A stretch of DNA of 64,000 bases from Cryptomeria japonica (taxonomy: Eukaryota > Streptophyta > Pinopsida > Cupressales > Cupressaceae): assembly GCF_030272615.1 (NCBI RefSeq), contig NC_081415.1:190740270-190804269 (forward strand). Direction: 5' to 3'. Made by a program: the position numbers and the translations under genes. Each line of letters starts with the position of its first letter. Position 1 is the stretch's first letter. The notes under the pieces were generated by a model that was given only the letters and a program-made list of their open reading frames with translations, ran no database searches and had not been told where the DNA came from. This document shows positions 33,566 to 46,440 of the stretch, one piece after another.

Positions 33566-33941
33566 CTACCTCTCTTTATCCTTCTTCCCTATCTTTTTTT
33601 GTATCTCCCTCTCTATCTCTATTTTAATCTATGTAGAGATCTCTCTCCCTATTGGTAATGGATCTTAATTATCTTTCTAATTTATATATGTTTTTGTGTT
33701 AGATATATTTGGATCTTAGTTCTTGATGATGTGTGTGAAGTATCTTTTTCCGATGAATTTTATTGCTAAGGAGGAAGGGGGAGAGGGGTGGGGAGATATG
33801 GGAGAGAGCATTAAAGATTGCGAGAGGGAGAGAATTGGAGAGGGAGACATGAAGAGACAAAGAGAAAGAGGGGGTAGGGGGAAGAGGTAAGTATCAACAA
33901 AAGGAAATAAAAAGAGTGGTTAGAGAAAGAGGGTTATTTGG

Positions 33942-34018
<77 letters not shown>
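33566..34018. repeat. pyrimidine tract, then purine-rich tract ending in a (GA)n microsatellite
   Basis: 33566-33660 continues the CT-rich tract interrupted by GYP2. 33760-34018 is purine-rich with GGGAGAGGGG and AAGTATCAACAAAAGG phrases, and ends in an uninterrupted GA run of about 74 bases (33945-34018) directly against the satellite. Confidence 0.85.
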
Positions 34019-34020
<2 letters not shown>

Positions 34021-34021
<1 letters not shown>

Positions 34022-36682
34022 TCTCTTAAGGGGTCATATGGTCTTCTAACACATGTGTGGCCCCTTAGGACCCCATATGACCCCTAATAACCCCACATGA
34101 CCACTTAGAACACCATATGAACCCTTAGGACACCGTATAACCCCTCAGAATACCATATGACCCCTATTAACATCCTAGTACATGACATGACCCTTTCTGA
34201 CACCATATGACCCTTTAGGACAATATGATGTCCTAATGGGTCATACAGTGTCCTAAGGGGTCACATGGTCTTCTAACACATGTGTGGCCCCTTAGGACCC
34301 CATATGAACCCTAACGACACCATATGAACCCTCACAACACCATATGATCCCTTAGGACTATATGCTATCCTAAGCGGTCATATGGTTTTCTAACACATGC
34401 ATGGCCCCTTAGGACCCCATATGACCACAAATGATGCCATATGACCCCTAACAACACCATATGACCCCTCAGGACACCATATGAACCCTTTTAACATCTT
34501 AATACATGACATGATCCCTTATGACACCATATGACCCCTTAGGACAATATATGATCCCTTAGGACAATACAATGTCCTAATGGGTCATATGGTGTCCTAA
34601 GGGGTCATACGATGTCTTAAGGGGTCATATGATCTCTTAACACATTTGTGGACCTTTAGGACCCCATATGAGCCTTAATGACACCATATGATCCCTTAGG
34701 ACACCATATGACCCCTTAGGACCATATGATGTCTATATGGTGTCCTAAGGGGTCATAGGGTGTTCTAACACATGTGTGGCCCCTTACGACCCCATATGAG
34801 CCGTAACGACACTATATGACCCCTTAGGACACCATATGACCCCTTAGGACAATATGATGTCCTAATGGGTCATGTGGTGTTCTAAGGGATAATATGGTCT
34901 TCTAACACATGTGTAGCCCCTTAGGACCCCATATGACCCCTAACGACACCATATGACACCTTAGGACACCATATGACCCCTTAGGACACCATATGACCCA
35001 TCAGGACACCATATGACACCTTTTAACATACTAGTACATGACATGACCCCTTATGACACCATATAACCCCTTAGGACAGTATGAAGTCCTAATGGGTCAT
35101 ATGGTGTTCTAAGCGATCATATGGTGTCCTAAGGGGTGATATGGTCTTCTAACAGGTGTGGCCCTTTGGGATACCCATACGACCCCTAATGACACCATAT
35201 GACCAGTTAGGACACCATATGACCAGTTAGGACACCATATGACCCCTCACGATACCATATGACACCTTAGGACCATATGATATCCATATGGTGTCCTAAG
35301 GGGTCATATTGTGTTCTAACACATGTGTGGTGCCTTAGGACCCCATATGACCAATAACGACACCATATGACCCCTTAGGACAATATGATGTTCTGATGGG
35401 TCATATGGTGTCCTAAGGAGTCATATGATGTTCTAGCACGTGTGACCCCTTAAGACACCATATGACCCCTTAGGACACCATATGACCCCTTAGGACCATA
35501 TGATGTCCATATGGTGTCCTAAGGGGTCATATGGTATTCTAACTCATGCCTAGCCCCTTAGGAATCCATATGACCCCTAACGACACCATATGACCCCTTA
35601 GGATACCATATGATCCCTTAGAAAAATATGATGTCCCAATGGGACATATGGTGTCCTAAGGGGTCATGTGGTTTTCTAGCACATGTGTGGCTCCTTAGGA
35701 CACCATATGACCGCTTAGGACATCATATGACCCCTTAGGACACCATATGAGCCCTTTTAACATCTTAGTACATGACATGACCCTTTATGACACCATATGA
35801 CCCTTTAGTACAATGTGATCTCCTAATTGGTCATATGGTGTATTGAGGGGTCATATGGTATTCTAACACATGTGTGGCCCCTTAGGACCCCATATGACCC
35901 CTAACGACACCATATGACCCCTCACGATGCCATATGACACCTTAGGACCATATGATGTCGATATGGTGTCCTAAGGGGTCATATCATGTTCTAACACATG
36001 TGTAGCCTCTTAGGACCCCACATGATACCTAACGACACCATATGACCCCTTATGACAATATGATGTCCCAAGGGGTGATATGGTGTCGTAAGGGGCCATT
36101 TGGTGTTCTACCACTTGTGTGGCCCCTTAAGACACTGTATGACCCCTTAGGATACCATATGATCCCTCATGACACCATATGACACCTGAGGAACATATGA
36201 TGTCCATATGGTGTCCTAAGGGGTCATATGGTGTTCTAACACATGCATGACCCCTTAGGACCCCATATGACCCCTAATGACACCATATGACCCCTTAGGA
36301 AAATTTGATATCCCAATGGGTCATATGGTGTCCTAAGGGGTCATATGGTGTTCTAACACATGTGCGGCCCCTTAGGGCACCATATGACCCCGTAGGACAC
36401 CATATGATCCCTCATGACACCATATGACCCCTTTTAACATCCTAGTACATGACATGACCCCTTATGACACCATATTACGCCTTACGACAATATAATATCC
36501 TAGTGGGCCATATGGTGTCCTAAGGGGTCATATGGTGTTCTAACACGTGTGGCCCCTTAGGACACCATATGATCCCTTTTAGCATCTTAGTACATGACAT
36601 AACCCCTTATGACACCATATGACCCCTTAGGACAATATGATGTCCTAATGGGTCATATGGTGTCCTAAGGGGTCATATGGTT
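34021..36682. repeat. 20-bp satellite in both orientations, block 1
   Basis: The basic unit is ATATGACCCCTTAGGACACC and its reverse complement. Within a block, several direct units are followed by a linker (TTTTAACATCCTAGTACATGACATG) and then a run of inverted units joined by TTCTAACACATGTGTGGCCCC, after which direct units resume. This makes a higher-order repeat of a few hundred bases whose two halves can pair. CATATG and CCTTAGG/CCTAAGG are conserved best. There are no genes; short frames are repeat artefacts. Confidence 0.92.
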
Positions 36683-37684
36683 TGGGTGAACCCATAATAG
36701 TGGATTACACTTTTTTGCCAACTTTGACACTGCAATATTCATTTTCAGAAGAAAAAAAATTCAGATTCAGACACCTATTACTTCTAAACTGTAAGGAATT
36801 TGTAGATGATGTGAACTAGTGATTTGTGTCATTTTGTATGTAGATTATAAAAATGGTTTTTTGATAATTTTTGGAATCAATTTGCTTTCATTTTTCTATC
36901 TCCTTCGAAAACTAGTTTTTTTCAAAAAATAACATTTTTAAAGAGCGATACTCACTTCGTATAGCATAACTTTTTTTTCTATAATAGATATGAATGCGAT
37001 TCTTTCGAATTTGGTTTTGTAACATCCATGTCTATTGTTTGCAATTGGTTTTGTAACATTATATTCAATATTTCATATTTTATTAAGATTTGAAGTCGAG
37101 CTAGCTATAATTTTGACATATGTCCATTTGATATTACATAACTTGTTGTATATGTCACGAAAATATTTTTTTGTTTTTTTGTTGGAAAGAGGACTTCAAT
37201 GCGTAGTGCATAAATATTTTTCAGAATTTTTTGGGTCACGTTTACTATTTTTCCATAAGCATTAAACAAAGAAGTTCATGTTCGGTGAAAACCCTACATT
37301 CATAAGAAATAAAATAAAGATATATTAATAAAATTAAATATATAAAAAATTATACTATTTGAAAAGATTATAATAAGGGATAAATACTTAAAAAAAAAAA
37401 ACTTCTAAATGAATTCATTTGACCCCCCAAAAGCTAATGTAAAATTGGTTTTTTTATCAGCATTTGATAGATGCAAAGGAGACTCCATTGCAAGTATGAT
37501 TTAGAAGTAGAGAGGTTCTATCTAAGAAATTTTGATCTAAGAGCCTTTGATCTAATTCTCTTCAACTAATTACTTCAAATGGGACCTCTTATAACTTAAA
37601 TTATTATATTTTCTAAAAATTTTATGATTTCAGCCAAAATCAGGATGTAAGAAAAGGTGGGAACCAACATTGTGAGTTCACCCA
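36683..37684. mobile_element. 1.0-kb terminal-inverted-repeat element inserted in the satellite
   Basis: The left end TGGGTGAACCCATAATAGTGG and the right end (read inverted) TGGGTGAACTCACAATGTTGG match at about 17 of 21 positions. The inside is AT-rich and unrelated to the satellite, which resumes on the right with TCTTCTAACACAT exactly where the left side stops (CATATGGT). No transposase frame is visible, only a 76-codon frame at 37035. It is probably a MITE or other non-autonomous DNA transposon. The target duplication, if any, is very short and I could not resolve it. Confidence 0.6.
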
Positions 37685-38718
37685 TCTTCTAACACATATG
37701 TGGCCCGTCAGGAACCCATATGACCCCTAACGACACCTTGTGACCCATTAGGACACCATATGACCCCCCACGGTACCATATGACCCCTTAGGACCATATG
37801 ATGTCCATATGGTGTCCTAAGAGGTCATAAGGTGTTGTAACACATGCATAGCCCCTTAGGACCCCATATGACCCCTGATGACACAATATGACCCCTTAGG
37901 ATGCCATATGACCCTTTAGGACACCATATAACCCCTCACGCCACCATATGAGCCCTTTTAACATCTTAGTTCTCAACATGACCCCTTATAACACCATATG
38001 ACCTCTTAAGACAATATGATCTCCTAATGGGTCATATGGTCTTCTAATGGGTCATATGGTCTTATAACACGTGTGGCCCCTTAGGATCACATATGATCCC
38101 TAATGACAACATATGACCCGTTAGGACACCATATGACCCCTTTGAACATCCTAGTACTTGACATGACTCCTTATAACACCATATGACCCCTTAGGACAAT
38201 ATGATGTCCTAATGGGTCATATGGTGTCCTAAGGGGTCACATGGTCTTGTAACACATGTGTTGCCCCTTAGGACCCCATACAACCCCTAATGACACCATA
38301 TGACCCCTTAGGACAATATGATATCCAAATGGGTCATATGATGTCCCGAGGGGTCATATGACCTTCTAATACATGTGTGGCCCCTTAAGATCCCATATGA
38401 CCCCTAATGACACCATATGACCCCATAGGACCAAATGATGTCCATATGGTATCCATATGACCCCTTAGGATACCATATGACCCCTAAGAACACCATATGA
38501 CCCCTTGTAACATCCTAATACATGACATGACCCCTTATGACACCATATGACCCCTTAGGACAATATGATGTCCTAATTGGTCATATGGTATCCTAAGGGG
38601 CCATATAGTGTCCTAAGGGGTCATATGGTCTTCTAACACATGTGCAGCCCCTTCAGGATCCCATATGACCCCTAATGACACCATATGACCCCTTAGGACA
38701 TCATATGACCCCTCAGGA
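37685..38718. repeat. 20-bp satellite, block 2
   Basis: The same satellite as block 1, in both orientations with the same linkers. It ends at 38718 in CACCTTAT, a variant of the satellite phrase CACCATAT, where LARD1 begins. Confidence 0.92.
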
Positions 38719-41200
38719 CACCTTATTGCTGGCATTGTGTTGTAATTGATGTCAACTAGTATAGCATGACTTGTATGGGAGATTGAAGTGTATTGGTGAC
38801 ATTGATGTCAGCTAGTATTGCAGGTCACCGGTACAAAGTCAGCATTGGTATGTGTTGTAGACATGCATAGGAGACAACTATGATATAACAACTGGTAAAT
38901 TATGACATCTGTAAGTGGGAAAGATGTTTGGCTTTTGATTGTGATGAAGAGGGGGAATGATACCAAGAATCACATCAACACTGGAGGAGAAGTATGTGCA
39001 GGTTATTGGATGTCAATCTACATGACTCCCACCAGATGAAGAGAAGACTGACAATAAGTGTGTCCAAACCAAATCACATGTGCCTATTTGAAGATATGTT
39101 GCTCAAACAAGGAATCCATATTGGTCTAATGGAGGATGTAGATGACAAGGATCACTCCCAGTGATAAGTGAAGCTTATCTCCTATTACGCAAGGGGTGCA
39201 TCATAGTTCTCTGAGATAAGAAAAAAGAGTTAAAGGTAGGTGATTAAAGGCTCACACCAGATCTATCGGTGAATCACAAAGATGCCTCAAGTGCATAAAA
39301 TCAAAGATATGCACTGAATTGACAGAGAAGGCATGATGGGTTACTGAGACAGATGAAGAGTGAGGGGTTTGTCACTTAGACAAATGAGTTTGTCACCTTG
39401 ACAAACTAGTTAAGGGAAGAACCAGTCAAATAATGAAGAATGCAAAAGGTTGAGAAGTTGCAAATAGGGAGTGCAACCAGACTGAAAATGGAGAAAGACA
39501 TTGCTGTAGATGCAGATAGATGAAGTTTGATGTCACTAGTGTGCATGTTATCTTACCAGTTTATGTGGAGAAGATACTACTGGTATATAGGACAATTAGT
39601 AAGGTGTCAAAGTGTAGATGTAGAAGGTTCCCATCTATTGAAGATGTGCATGAGGTAGGTTGGAAAGTGTGCTGACCGGTTTAGGTTCTCCACCAAAAGA
39701 GAAGAAAGGTGCAAGGTTGATGACATATTGGTTAGGGTATAATCGACAGAGTCTATGAACTGGTAGATGAACCCAGCTATGTGGTTGGTCGGTGATCTTG
39801 TCTGAACTGAAACAAAGGTCTAGGTGAGATGGATACCGATAGTAATTCCACATGGAGTTAGAGTGGAAATAATGCATGCATAGGTCAGTGTGGTGTGTTG
39901 GTGAAGTGTCTGTCGGTAAGGAAGATGGTGGCAGGTCGACATTTATGTCGATTGCATGATTCATGGGATGTGTAGCAGAGATTTGTGGCTCAATAAAGAG
40001 TGAAGATCTATGTGATGCTACAACTAAGGAAGGATATCCAGTTGCAGATTTGACCTGGAGAAGGCAACCGAGGGATCATTCAATATGATTGATAGAACTA
40101 GGTCGAGGAACAGAGCCCTGTTTGCTAAAATTAAAAAATGTGTATTGGAAGCCATGAGATTGGTGAAGTTTGATTGATTTGTTGCAAGTGGTCGATATCT
40201 GGAAGGAGATTTGATTGGATTTGGTTTGCCTCGAGGTCAATGAAGAAACCCTAACTGCCTGAAGTTTGAATTGATTTTTGTCAGGAAGACTTGTTGATAA
40301 ATATGCAAGTCAAAATTGATGAAAGGGTGTTGTTGGATGATGCTACCAGTAGATGTGATGCCAATTGAAAGATAAGTGTGCTAACAAAGAGATTATCTAA
40401 TTGTGAATATGAAGCAACTAAGTATTTGAAGGTAAACCAGTGAAAGGGTTTAGCAAAGGTTTAATCGGTAAACTACAAAAGTGCATCAGTGAAGTCAACT
40501 GATAGTGGTAGAACTAGCAGGAAGGTAGGTAAGAGTGAAGTGGTGGAGAGTGAGTGTCAGAAGAGAGCTAGTAAACTAGAAGCAGAGTAGAAGGAGAAGA
40601 GACACAAAGAACAAGAAACCAGTAACCAATTGTAGATGCAAAAAATCAGTAGAGTCTAAACCGGTAAGGCAACAATATTAAAAGAAGAGGAGTAGAAAGA
40701 GAGTAACAGAGGAGATCCAACATGACAAAGTTTGAGTAGTGGAAGATCAAATCAGAGAGAAGAGAACCGGTAAGGTAGAGGAGAAGTTATACCAGCAAGG
40801 TGAAGCATATTCAGTGGTTGCAAGACTCACTTGTAACCAGACTACTACTATTGCATTTGATATTCATTATAGATCACTGAGTTGGAGCTCAGTAAAGGGG
40901 TTGGTGCTCCTTGGGCTGGTTCCCTAAACATTGTAATCAGATTTTCATTGTGAGGCTAGATTGGAGCAGTAGACTCCAACAACATTTCTCACCGAGGTTT
41001 TTGCCATCTTGGGTTTTCCTCATATATACATGTGTTATGTGTGGTGCTTTTGTGTGATTGCATTGTGTAATCACTCTTTACCCTACCGGTAGGTTAACTT
41101 AGCTTTAGATTGTTAATTGATAATCATTCTTAGTCTTAAAAGGGCAAAAAGTGGAAACCACTGATTCACCCCCCCTCTCAGTGGCATCTTGTGTCCAACA
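38719..41200 (+). repeat. LARD1 5' LTR
   Basis: 2,482 bp, unusually long. It contains many ACCGGT hexamers and one-step variants (ACTGGT, ACCAGT, ATCGGT), for example near 38833, 39673, 40657, 40768 and 41085. The last 300 bp hold GGGGTTGGTGCTCC and the CACCGAGGTTTTT segment also found in the relic at 7287. It has no coding capacity. Confidence 0.92.
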
Positions 41201-41202
41201 AT

Positions 41203-41214
41203 TGGTATCAGAGC
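41203..41214 (+). other. LARD1 primer binding site, initiator tRNA-Met
   Basis: TGGTATCAGAGC starts two bases after the 5' LTR, the canonical iMet-complementary site of plant copia elements. Confidence 0.9.
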
Positions 41215-41273
41215 ATAGGTTCCCAGTTAGATAAGATTTCTCTAGCTTGGGTAGATTTTGGTATTAGGACACT

Positions 41274-43160
41274 ATGGTTAAGTTTGAGTGAATCCCAACT
41301 CTGGTGTTAAATGGGTCTAACTATTCCATTTGGCATTGCAGAATGGAAGTCTATCTATTCTCTTTAGGAGTTGATGTGTGAATGTCGGTTGTAAATGGCT
41401 ACCCTAGTAAAGTCACTCCTCCCATCGATTCAGATGCAGAAAGAAGAAACTAGTATAATGATGTAGCAATGAATCCTATACTTTGTGGGTTATCAGATGA
41501 TGTCTCCTCATAGGTAGATAGATTTAGATCGACAAAAAGCTTATGGGATAGATTGAAGAAGCTCTATGGAAATGAGCCTAATACTGCAGAACCAGCTTGT
41601 GAAGATAGGATGATAAATGCATCTCATGTATCTGCAGATGATGAAGTTAGATTTGTTAGCAACGACAACAATGATGGAGAAGAAACTCACCTCTTCATGG
41701 CACAAGAATCAAAAGATGAGAGACATGCATCTGAGAATGATCATGCATATCATTCCCACCGGCGAGATGTGTTTGGCAATGATAGTGAAGGAGAAGAAGA
41801 AGTAGAAGTTGATCTTGAAGGAGAACTTGTAAGTGCACTCGAAGAACTTAGTAGAGTGAGGAATGAGTACAAGTTATTCAAGAATGCTACAATTGTGGAG
41901 TAGAACCGGTTGATCAGATGCCTTGAAGAATATGAGAAATGTGTCTCAGAATTAAAGACTCAACAAGAAGACATGAAGGTGTGTCGGTGTAATGATCTAG
42001 CATCTAAGCTAGAAGTCAAGGACAAATAATATCAGCAGCTAGTAGGAGAAATGGAGATTCTTCGAAATGACCTTGAGAAATGTCAGGATGAGCTCAAGGT
42101 AAGAATCGAGTTTGATGGCAATAGTGATGCCTTGGACAAAATATTGAAAAATAAAAAGCATGCCAAGGATACCAGTGGGTTAGGAAGTGGTGCCGGTGAA
42201 TGCTCCACTAGCAAGAATGTCCCCCACAATGACATTATGTTTGTCTCCTTAAATGGAGATAACGTGGGTCATACCTTCATAGTTAGAGATGCTTCCTAGA
42301 AGAAGGTTGATCTAACCACAACTGGTGAAGACATGTAGACAAGGATGAAGACTAGTATTGCAAGAAGGAGAAATAATTAAGATCCCAAAGGAAAAGGGAA
42401 GATGGGAGAAGGCAGATTCACTGGAAGCAAGAAGATGAGAAGACAACAAAGAAGACCTCCTACCGGTAGAAGATAAGGAAATTCTACCGCCCATAAGACA
42501 AAGAAAGTGTGGGAAAAGAAGAGATCAGATGGAAGAGCTGCAGAGCATGGACAATCCAAGATCCATTCTCGGAGAAGCAGAAATGGAGATACTAAACTGG
42601 TAAGATCTCCTCATTCTTGGAAAAACAAATTTGTAGGTCACAAGCCTCCTTTCTCTGGTTATTGTTTTGCATGCAAGGAATATGGCCATAGAGAAAATGA
42701 ATGCAAAATGAAGTCTCGGAATAGACAATTTTATCTTCCTAGAGACAATATTGTTGTCTATCAGAGGTGTAATAGGTTTGGCCATAAAAGTCATGATTGT
42801 AGAAGGATGAACGTGTAGTCATGTGGTAACCGATATAGAAACTATGCTCAATATTAAAATGGGTTTAGAGCATTTGAAAGACAAAATGTTTTGTGGAAAA
42901 AAAGGAGAAGAGGTTTTGCTTCTACAGGATCAAGAGGTCCACTGGTTACGGTATCCGGTTACAATGGCATGACCAAAAGAAGATGGTCAAACTGGTTTGA
43001 CAGAAGGTCCTCCAATCATTCATTTGGCATGAACATTGTTTGCTTCTACAAAAATGCTTCCGATAGTAATATAGAATCCAGTAGAGAAAGGACCCATCAG
43101 CAAAAGAAGGAAAGACCTACTCCCAAGACTGAAAATGGGAAGAAGAATGAGACCAAATAG
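41274..43160 (+). pseudogene. LARD1 gag remnant with CCHC zinc knuckle
   Basis: One reading frame from ATG 41274 carries all recognisable pieces through 43160 but is cut by at least eight stops, starting with TGA 41289. It holds a YSIWHCRMEVYL motif typical of copia-type gag near residue 24, a charged coiled-coil-like part (about 41800-42120, EELSRVRNEYKLFKNAT, then GEMEILRNDLEKCQDEL), and a clear CCHC knuckle CFACKEYGHRENEC (near 42663). A second, defective knuckle follows in which Tyr replaces the first Cys. No frameshift is needed to join the parts. No protease motif follows. Gag packages the RNA, so this family probably used a pol from another element. Confidence 0.72.
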
Positions 43161-44600
43161 GTGTGGAGGAAGAAGCAAAAAGATGCAACCATGGACTGAC
43201 ATTGTGCATTCATTGCACATGTGATATCTCCTAAGGTTTAAGGAGATGCAGGACCTCAGGGGGAGTAACATATTGATCATATCATTCACCCCCTGAATGG
43301 AAGAGGACACATGGAAGAATAGATTGCTACCAGTATGAAGGAAGGAAATGAGAAGATAAGTGTGTGTAGTGGCTGCATTGGCTACACACCTACAGATGAG
43401 ATATGGATCACTTCTACATATGTCAATGGATAGTAACTTTACAATTGGGATCATATGTAAATTGACACAAGAAGACAAGAGTTAGAGGAAGGTGCTTCAA
43501 TAGAAATGATGGACTGGTGCAGGTTACCGGTATGTATACTAACTGGTAGTGCAGGTTATGTAAGACAATGAGGTCCAAGATCATTGCAATAACTTGGTAG
43601 CATGGAATGAGGTGTTTATGTCTCAGGTGGTGTTGGTGAAGACCTGAATGACATATGTTGGCCCAGTTGGTGATCATGTAGGCATGCATGTTTTTTGGGC
43701 TAACGGATTTGATTTTTGGCATGATAGTGATACTGTATGGCATTGTGTACACCTAGGATCATGTCATATGTTGTGGTGGATATAATAGAGCTGATAGATC
43801 ATCTGATTGATCACATTTTCACAACTCAACTGATATATGGTGCAGATTGGAGCTTCGACTTTGAACCTGACATGCAATGAGAACTTGAGATGTATGGCTC
43901 AGGGGGAGTTGACAATGATATCTTTTGATTTGTATCAGACTTGCTAGACACAGAGGGTGTGCAAGTGTCTATGACTATACTGGTATGATTGAGACCTTGG
44001 GATGTTCTCATCAGTCCGAGGTTGTAAGGTACTTCAATGACAGGTATTGAAATTACAACTGGACCACCATGAGTGTTTCTTGCAAAGAGGGAGAGTTACC
44101 TGCACAAGAGAATATGCATTTGGTATCAAAAGAGATACAATTGGTATTAGTGTTACCGAAAGGTATGTTGTAGTCACTGACACATGGACCTTCAATTGGT
44201 TTCAACAATTTGGGGCCAGAATGGCTTCTGCATATCAAAGGGGAGATGATGCAGTCTAATTGGCAGGTATGTTGTATCCACTAACACATGGGCCTTCAAT
44301 TGGTTTTAGTCTTGCATATGCATTAGGGTTCCAGTTTGTATATACACTTGGTCACTGAGCAATTGGTTTCAGTTGGTGGTTGAGCCCTCCATCTCAAGTG
44401 TTGTGACTTGAGAGGATGTAAAGTATGAAGGTAAAACGAGAAGAAGAATCCGATAGAGAAAAAGGGGAGAAAAATATCTATCAGTGCCTGGTAGACACAA
44501 GGAGGAGAGAAGCCCTGACAGTGCCCTTTTCCATTACTGTCAAAGGGGGAGAAAGATTATGTTGTATACCAGATACTACATGTGTGTTGACATGAATGCC
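43161..44600. other. LARD1 internal noncoding region
   Basis: 1.4 kb without a recognisable domain, with scattered ACYGGT-type hexamers and phrases such as CCGGTATG. It ends in the polypurine tract. In a complete copia element, integrase and RT would lie here. Confidence 0.5.
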
Positions 44601-44612
44601 AAAGGGGGAGAT
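44601..44612 (+). other. LARD1 polypurine tract
   Basis: AAAGGGGGAGAT lies immediately before the 3' LTR start TGTTGGCATTG. Confidence 0.8.
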
Positions 44613-45895
44613 TGTTGGCATTGTGTTGTCATTGATGTCAACTAGTATAGCATGACCGATATGGGAGATTGAAGTGTATTGGTGACATTGATGTCAAATA
44701 GTATTGCAGGTCACCGGTACACAAGTCAATGTTGACATATATTGTAGACATGCATAGGAGACCGGTATGATATAACAAATAGTAAATGATGACATCTGTA
44801 AGTGGGAAAGATGTGTAGTTGTTGATTGTGATGAAGAGGGGGAATGTTATCAAGAATCACATCAACACTGGAGGAGAAGTATGTGCAAGTCACCAATATG
44901 CTATTGGATGTCAATCTGCAAGGCTCCCACTGAATGAAGAGAAGACTGATAGTGAGTGTTCCCAAACTGGATCACATGTGCATGTTTGAAGATATGTTTC
45001 TCAAACAGGGAAGCCACATTGGTGTAATGCAGGATGTAGATGACAAGGATCCACTCCCACCGGTAAGTGGAGCTTGTCTCCTATTATGCAAGGGGTGCAT
45101 CATAGTTCTTCGAGATAAGACAAAAGAGTTAAAGGTAGGTGATTGAAGGCTCACACCAGATCTATCGGTGAATGACAAAGATGTCTCAAGTACATGCAAT
45201 CAAAGATATGCATTGAACCGACAAAGAAGGCATGATGGGTTACTGGGATATATGAAGAGTGAGGGGTTTGTTACTTAGACAAATGAGTTTGCCACCTTGA
45301 CAAACCAGTTAAGAGAAGAACTGATCAAATAATGAATAAGGCAAAAGGTTGAGTAGTTGCAAACAAAGAGTGCAACCAGAATGAAAATGGAGAAATACAT
45401 TGTTGCAGATGTAGATAGATGAAGTTTGATGTCACATGTGTGCATGGTATCTTACCAATTTTCAATTTAGAAGATAATACCGGTATAGAGGACAACTAGT
45501 AAGGTGAAAAAGTGCAGATGTAGAAGGATCCCATCCGTTGAAGATGTGCATGAGGTAGGCTGGAAAGTGTGTTGATCGGTTTAGGTGCTCCACCCGAAGA
45601 GAAGAAATGTGCAAGGTTGATGACATATCGGTTAGGGTATAACCAATAGAGTTTGTGAATCGGTAGATGAACCTAGTTATGTGGTTGGTCGGTGATCCTG
45701 TCAACTGACATAGAGGTCTAGTTGAGATGGATAATCATAGTAATGCCACATGGAGTTGAAGTGGCAAGAATGCATGCACAGGTCGGCATGGTGTGTCAGT
45801 GAAGTTTCTGTCGGTGAGGAAGATGGTGGCAGGTCGACATTTATGTCGACTGCGTGATTCATGGGATGTGTAGTAGAGATTTGCACCTCGATGAA
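44613..45895 (+). repeat. LARD1 3' LTR, left part
   Basis: It matches 38719 to about 39995 of the 5' LTR. It stops at 45895 with ATGAA, the left copy of the COP1 target duplication. The remainder resumes at 52465. Confidence 0.9.
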
Positions 45896-46195
45896 TGTTA
45901 GAATATTTAATCTTTACTTGGCTTAGGTTTATTTGTATTTAGTTTAGGATATTCCTTTGGAATCCCTACATGTAATTTGTCCTCTAATACATGTGTGAGG
46001 ACAAGTCATTTCTTTTATTTTCCTTTATTAAGGAATTTTAGATTTCCTCCATAAGAGGATGTGAACACATGACACACACATTTTATGAATGGTGGCATTC
46101 ATAGATTTGGGACTTAATTTGTAACTCCTCTCCTCATCTCTATTTAAGAGATGTCTCCTCTCTCATTTCTTCTTAAATGACATTATTGTAAAGAG

Positions 46196-46240
<45 letters not shown>

Positions 46241-46426
46241 AGGCATTGCCTCATTCATAATAACACAAGGGGTTTTTCTTTTCTTTTCCCCTTTCAAAAG
46301 TTCTTGTGTCTCCTTCACATTTGGGTGATTGCTCCAAGGTTTCTGCATTTCTCTTGGTAATATTTACTTCATCAATAAACTTACTTGGATTTTGTTTTTC
46401 TTTCCTTGCTCTTGTATTTCCTTTCA
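45896..46426 (+). repeat. COP1 5' LTR
   Basis: 531 bp. A TATTTAAGAG box at 46141 is a plausible TATA element. A (CT)n run of about 38 bases (46198-46235) lies downstream. It ends CCTTTCA and is followed by TAGTATCAGAGCAGG (46427-46441), a one-base variant of the iMet primer site. Confidence 0.92.
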
Positions 46427-46440
46427 TAGTATCAGAGCAG
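46427..46440 (+). other. COP1 primer binding site, initiator tRNA-Met
   Basis: TAGTATCAGAGCAG; canonical plant copia sites read TGGTATCAGAGC, so one base is changed. Confidence 0.85.

Noticed and set aside
39635-39964. Minus-strand frame of 109 codons in the LARD1 LTR
   Set aside because: The matching stretch in the 3' LTR (45462-45886) has a broken version and no domain is recognisable.
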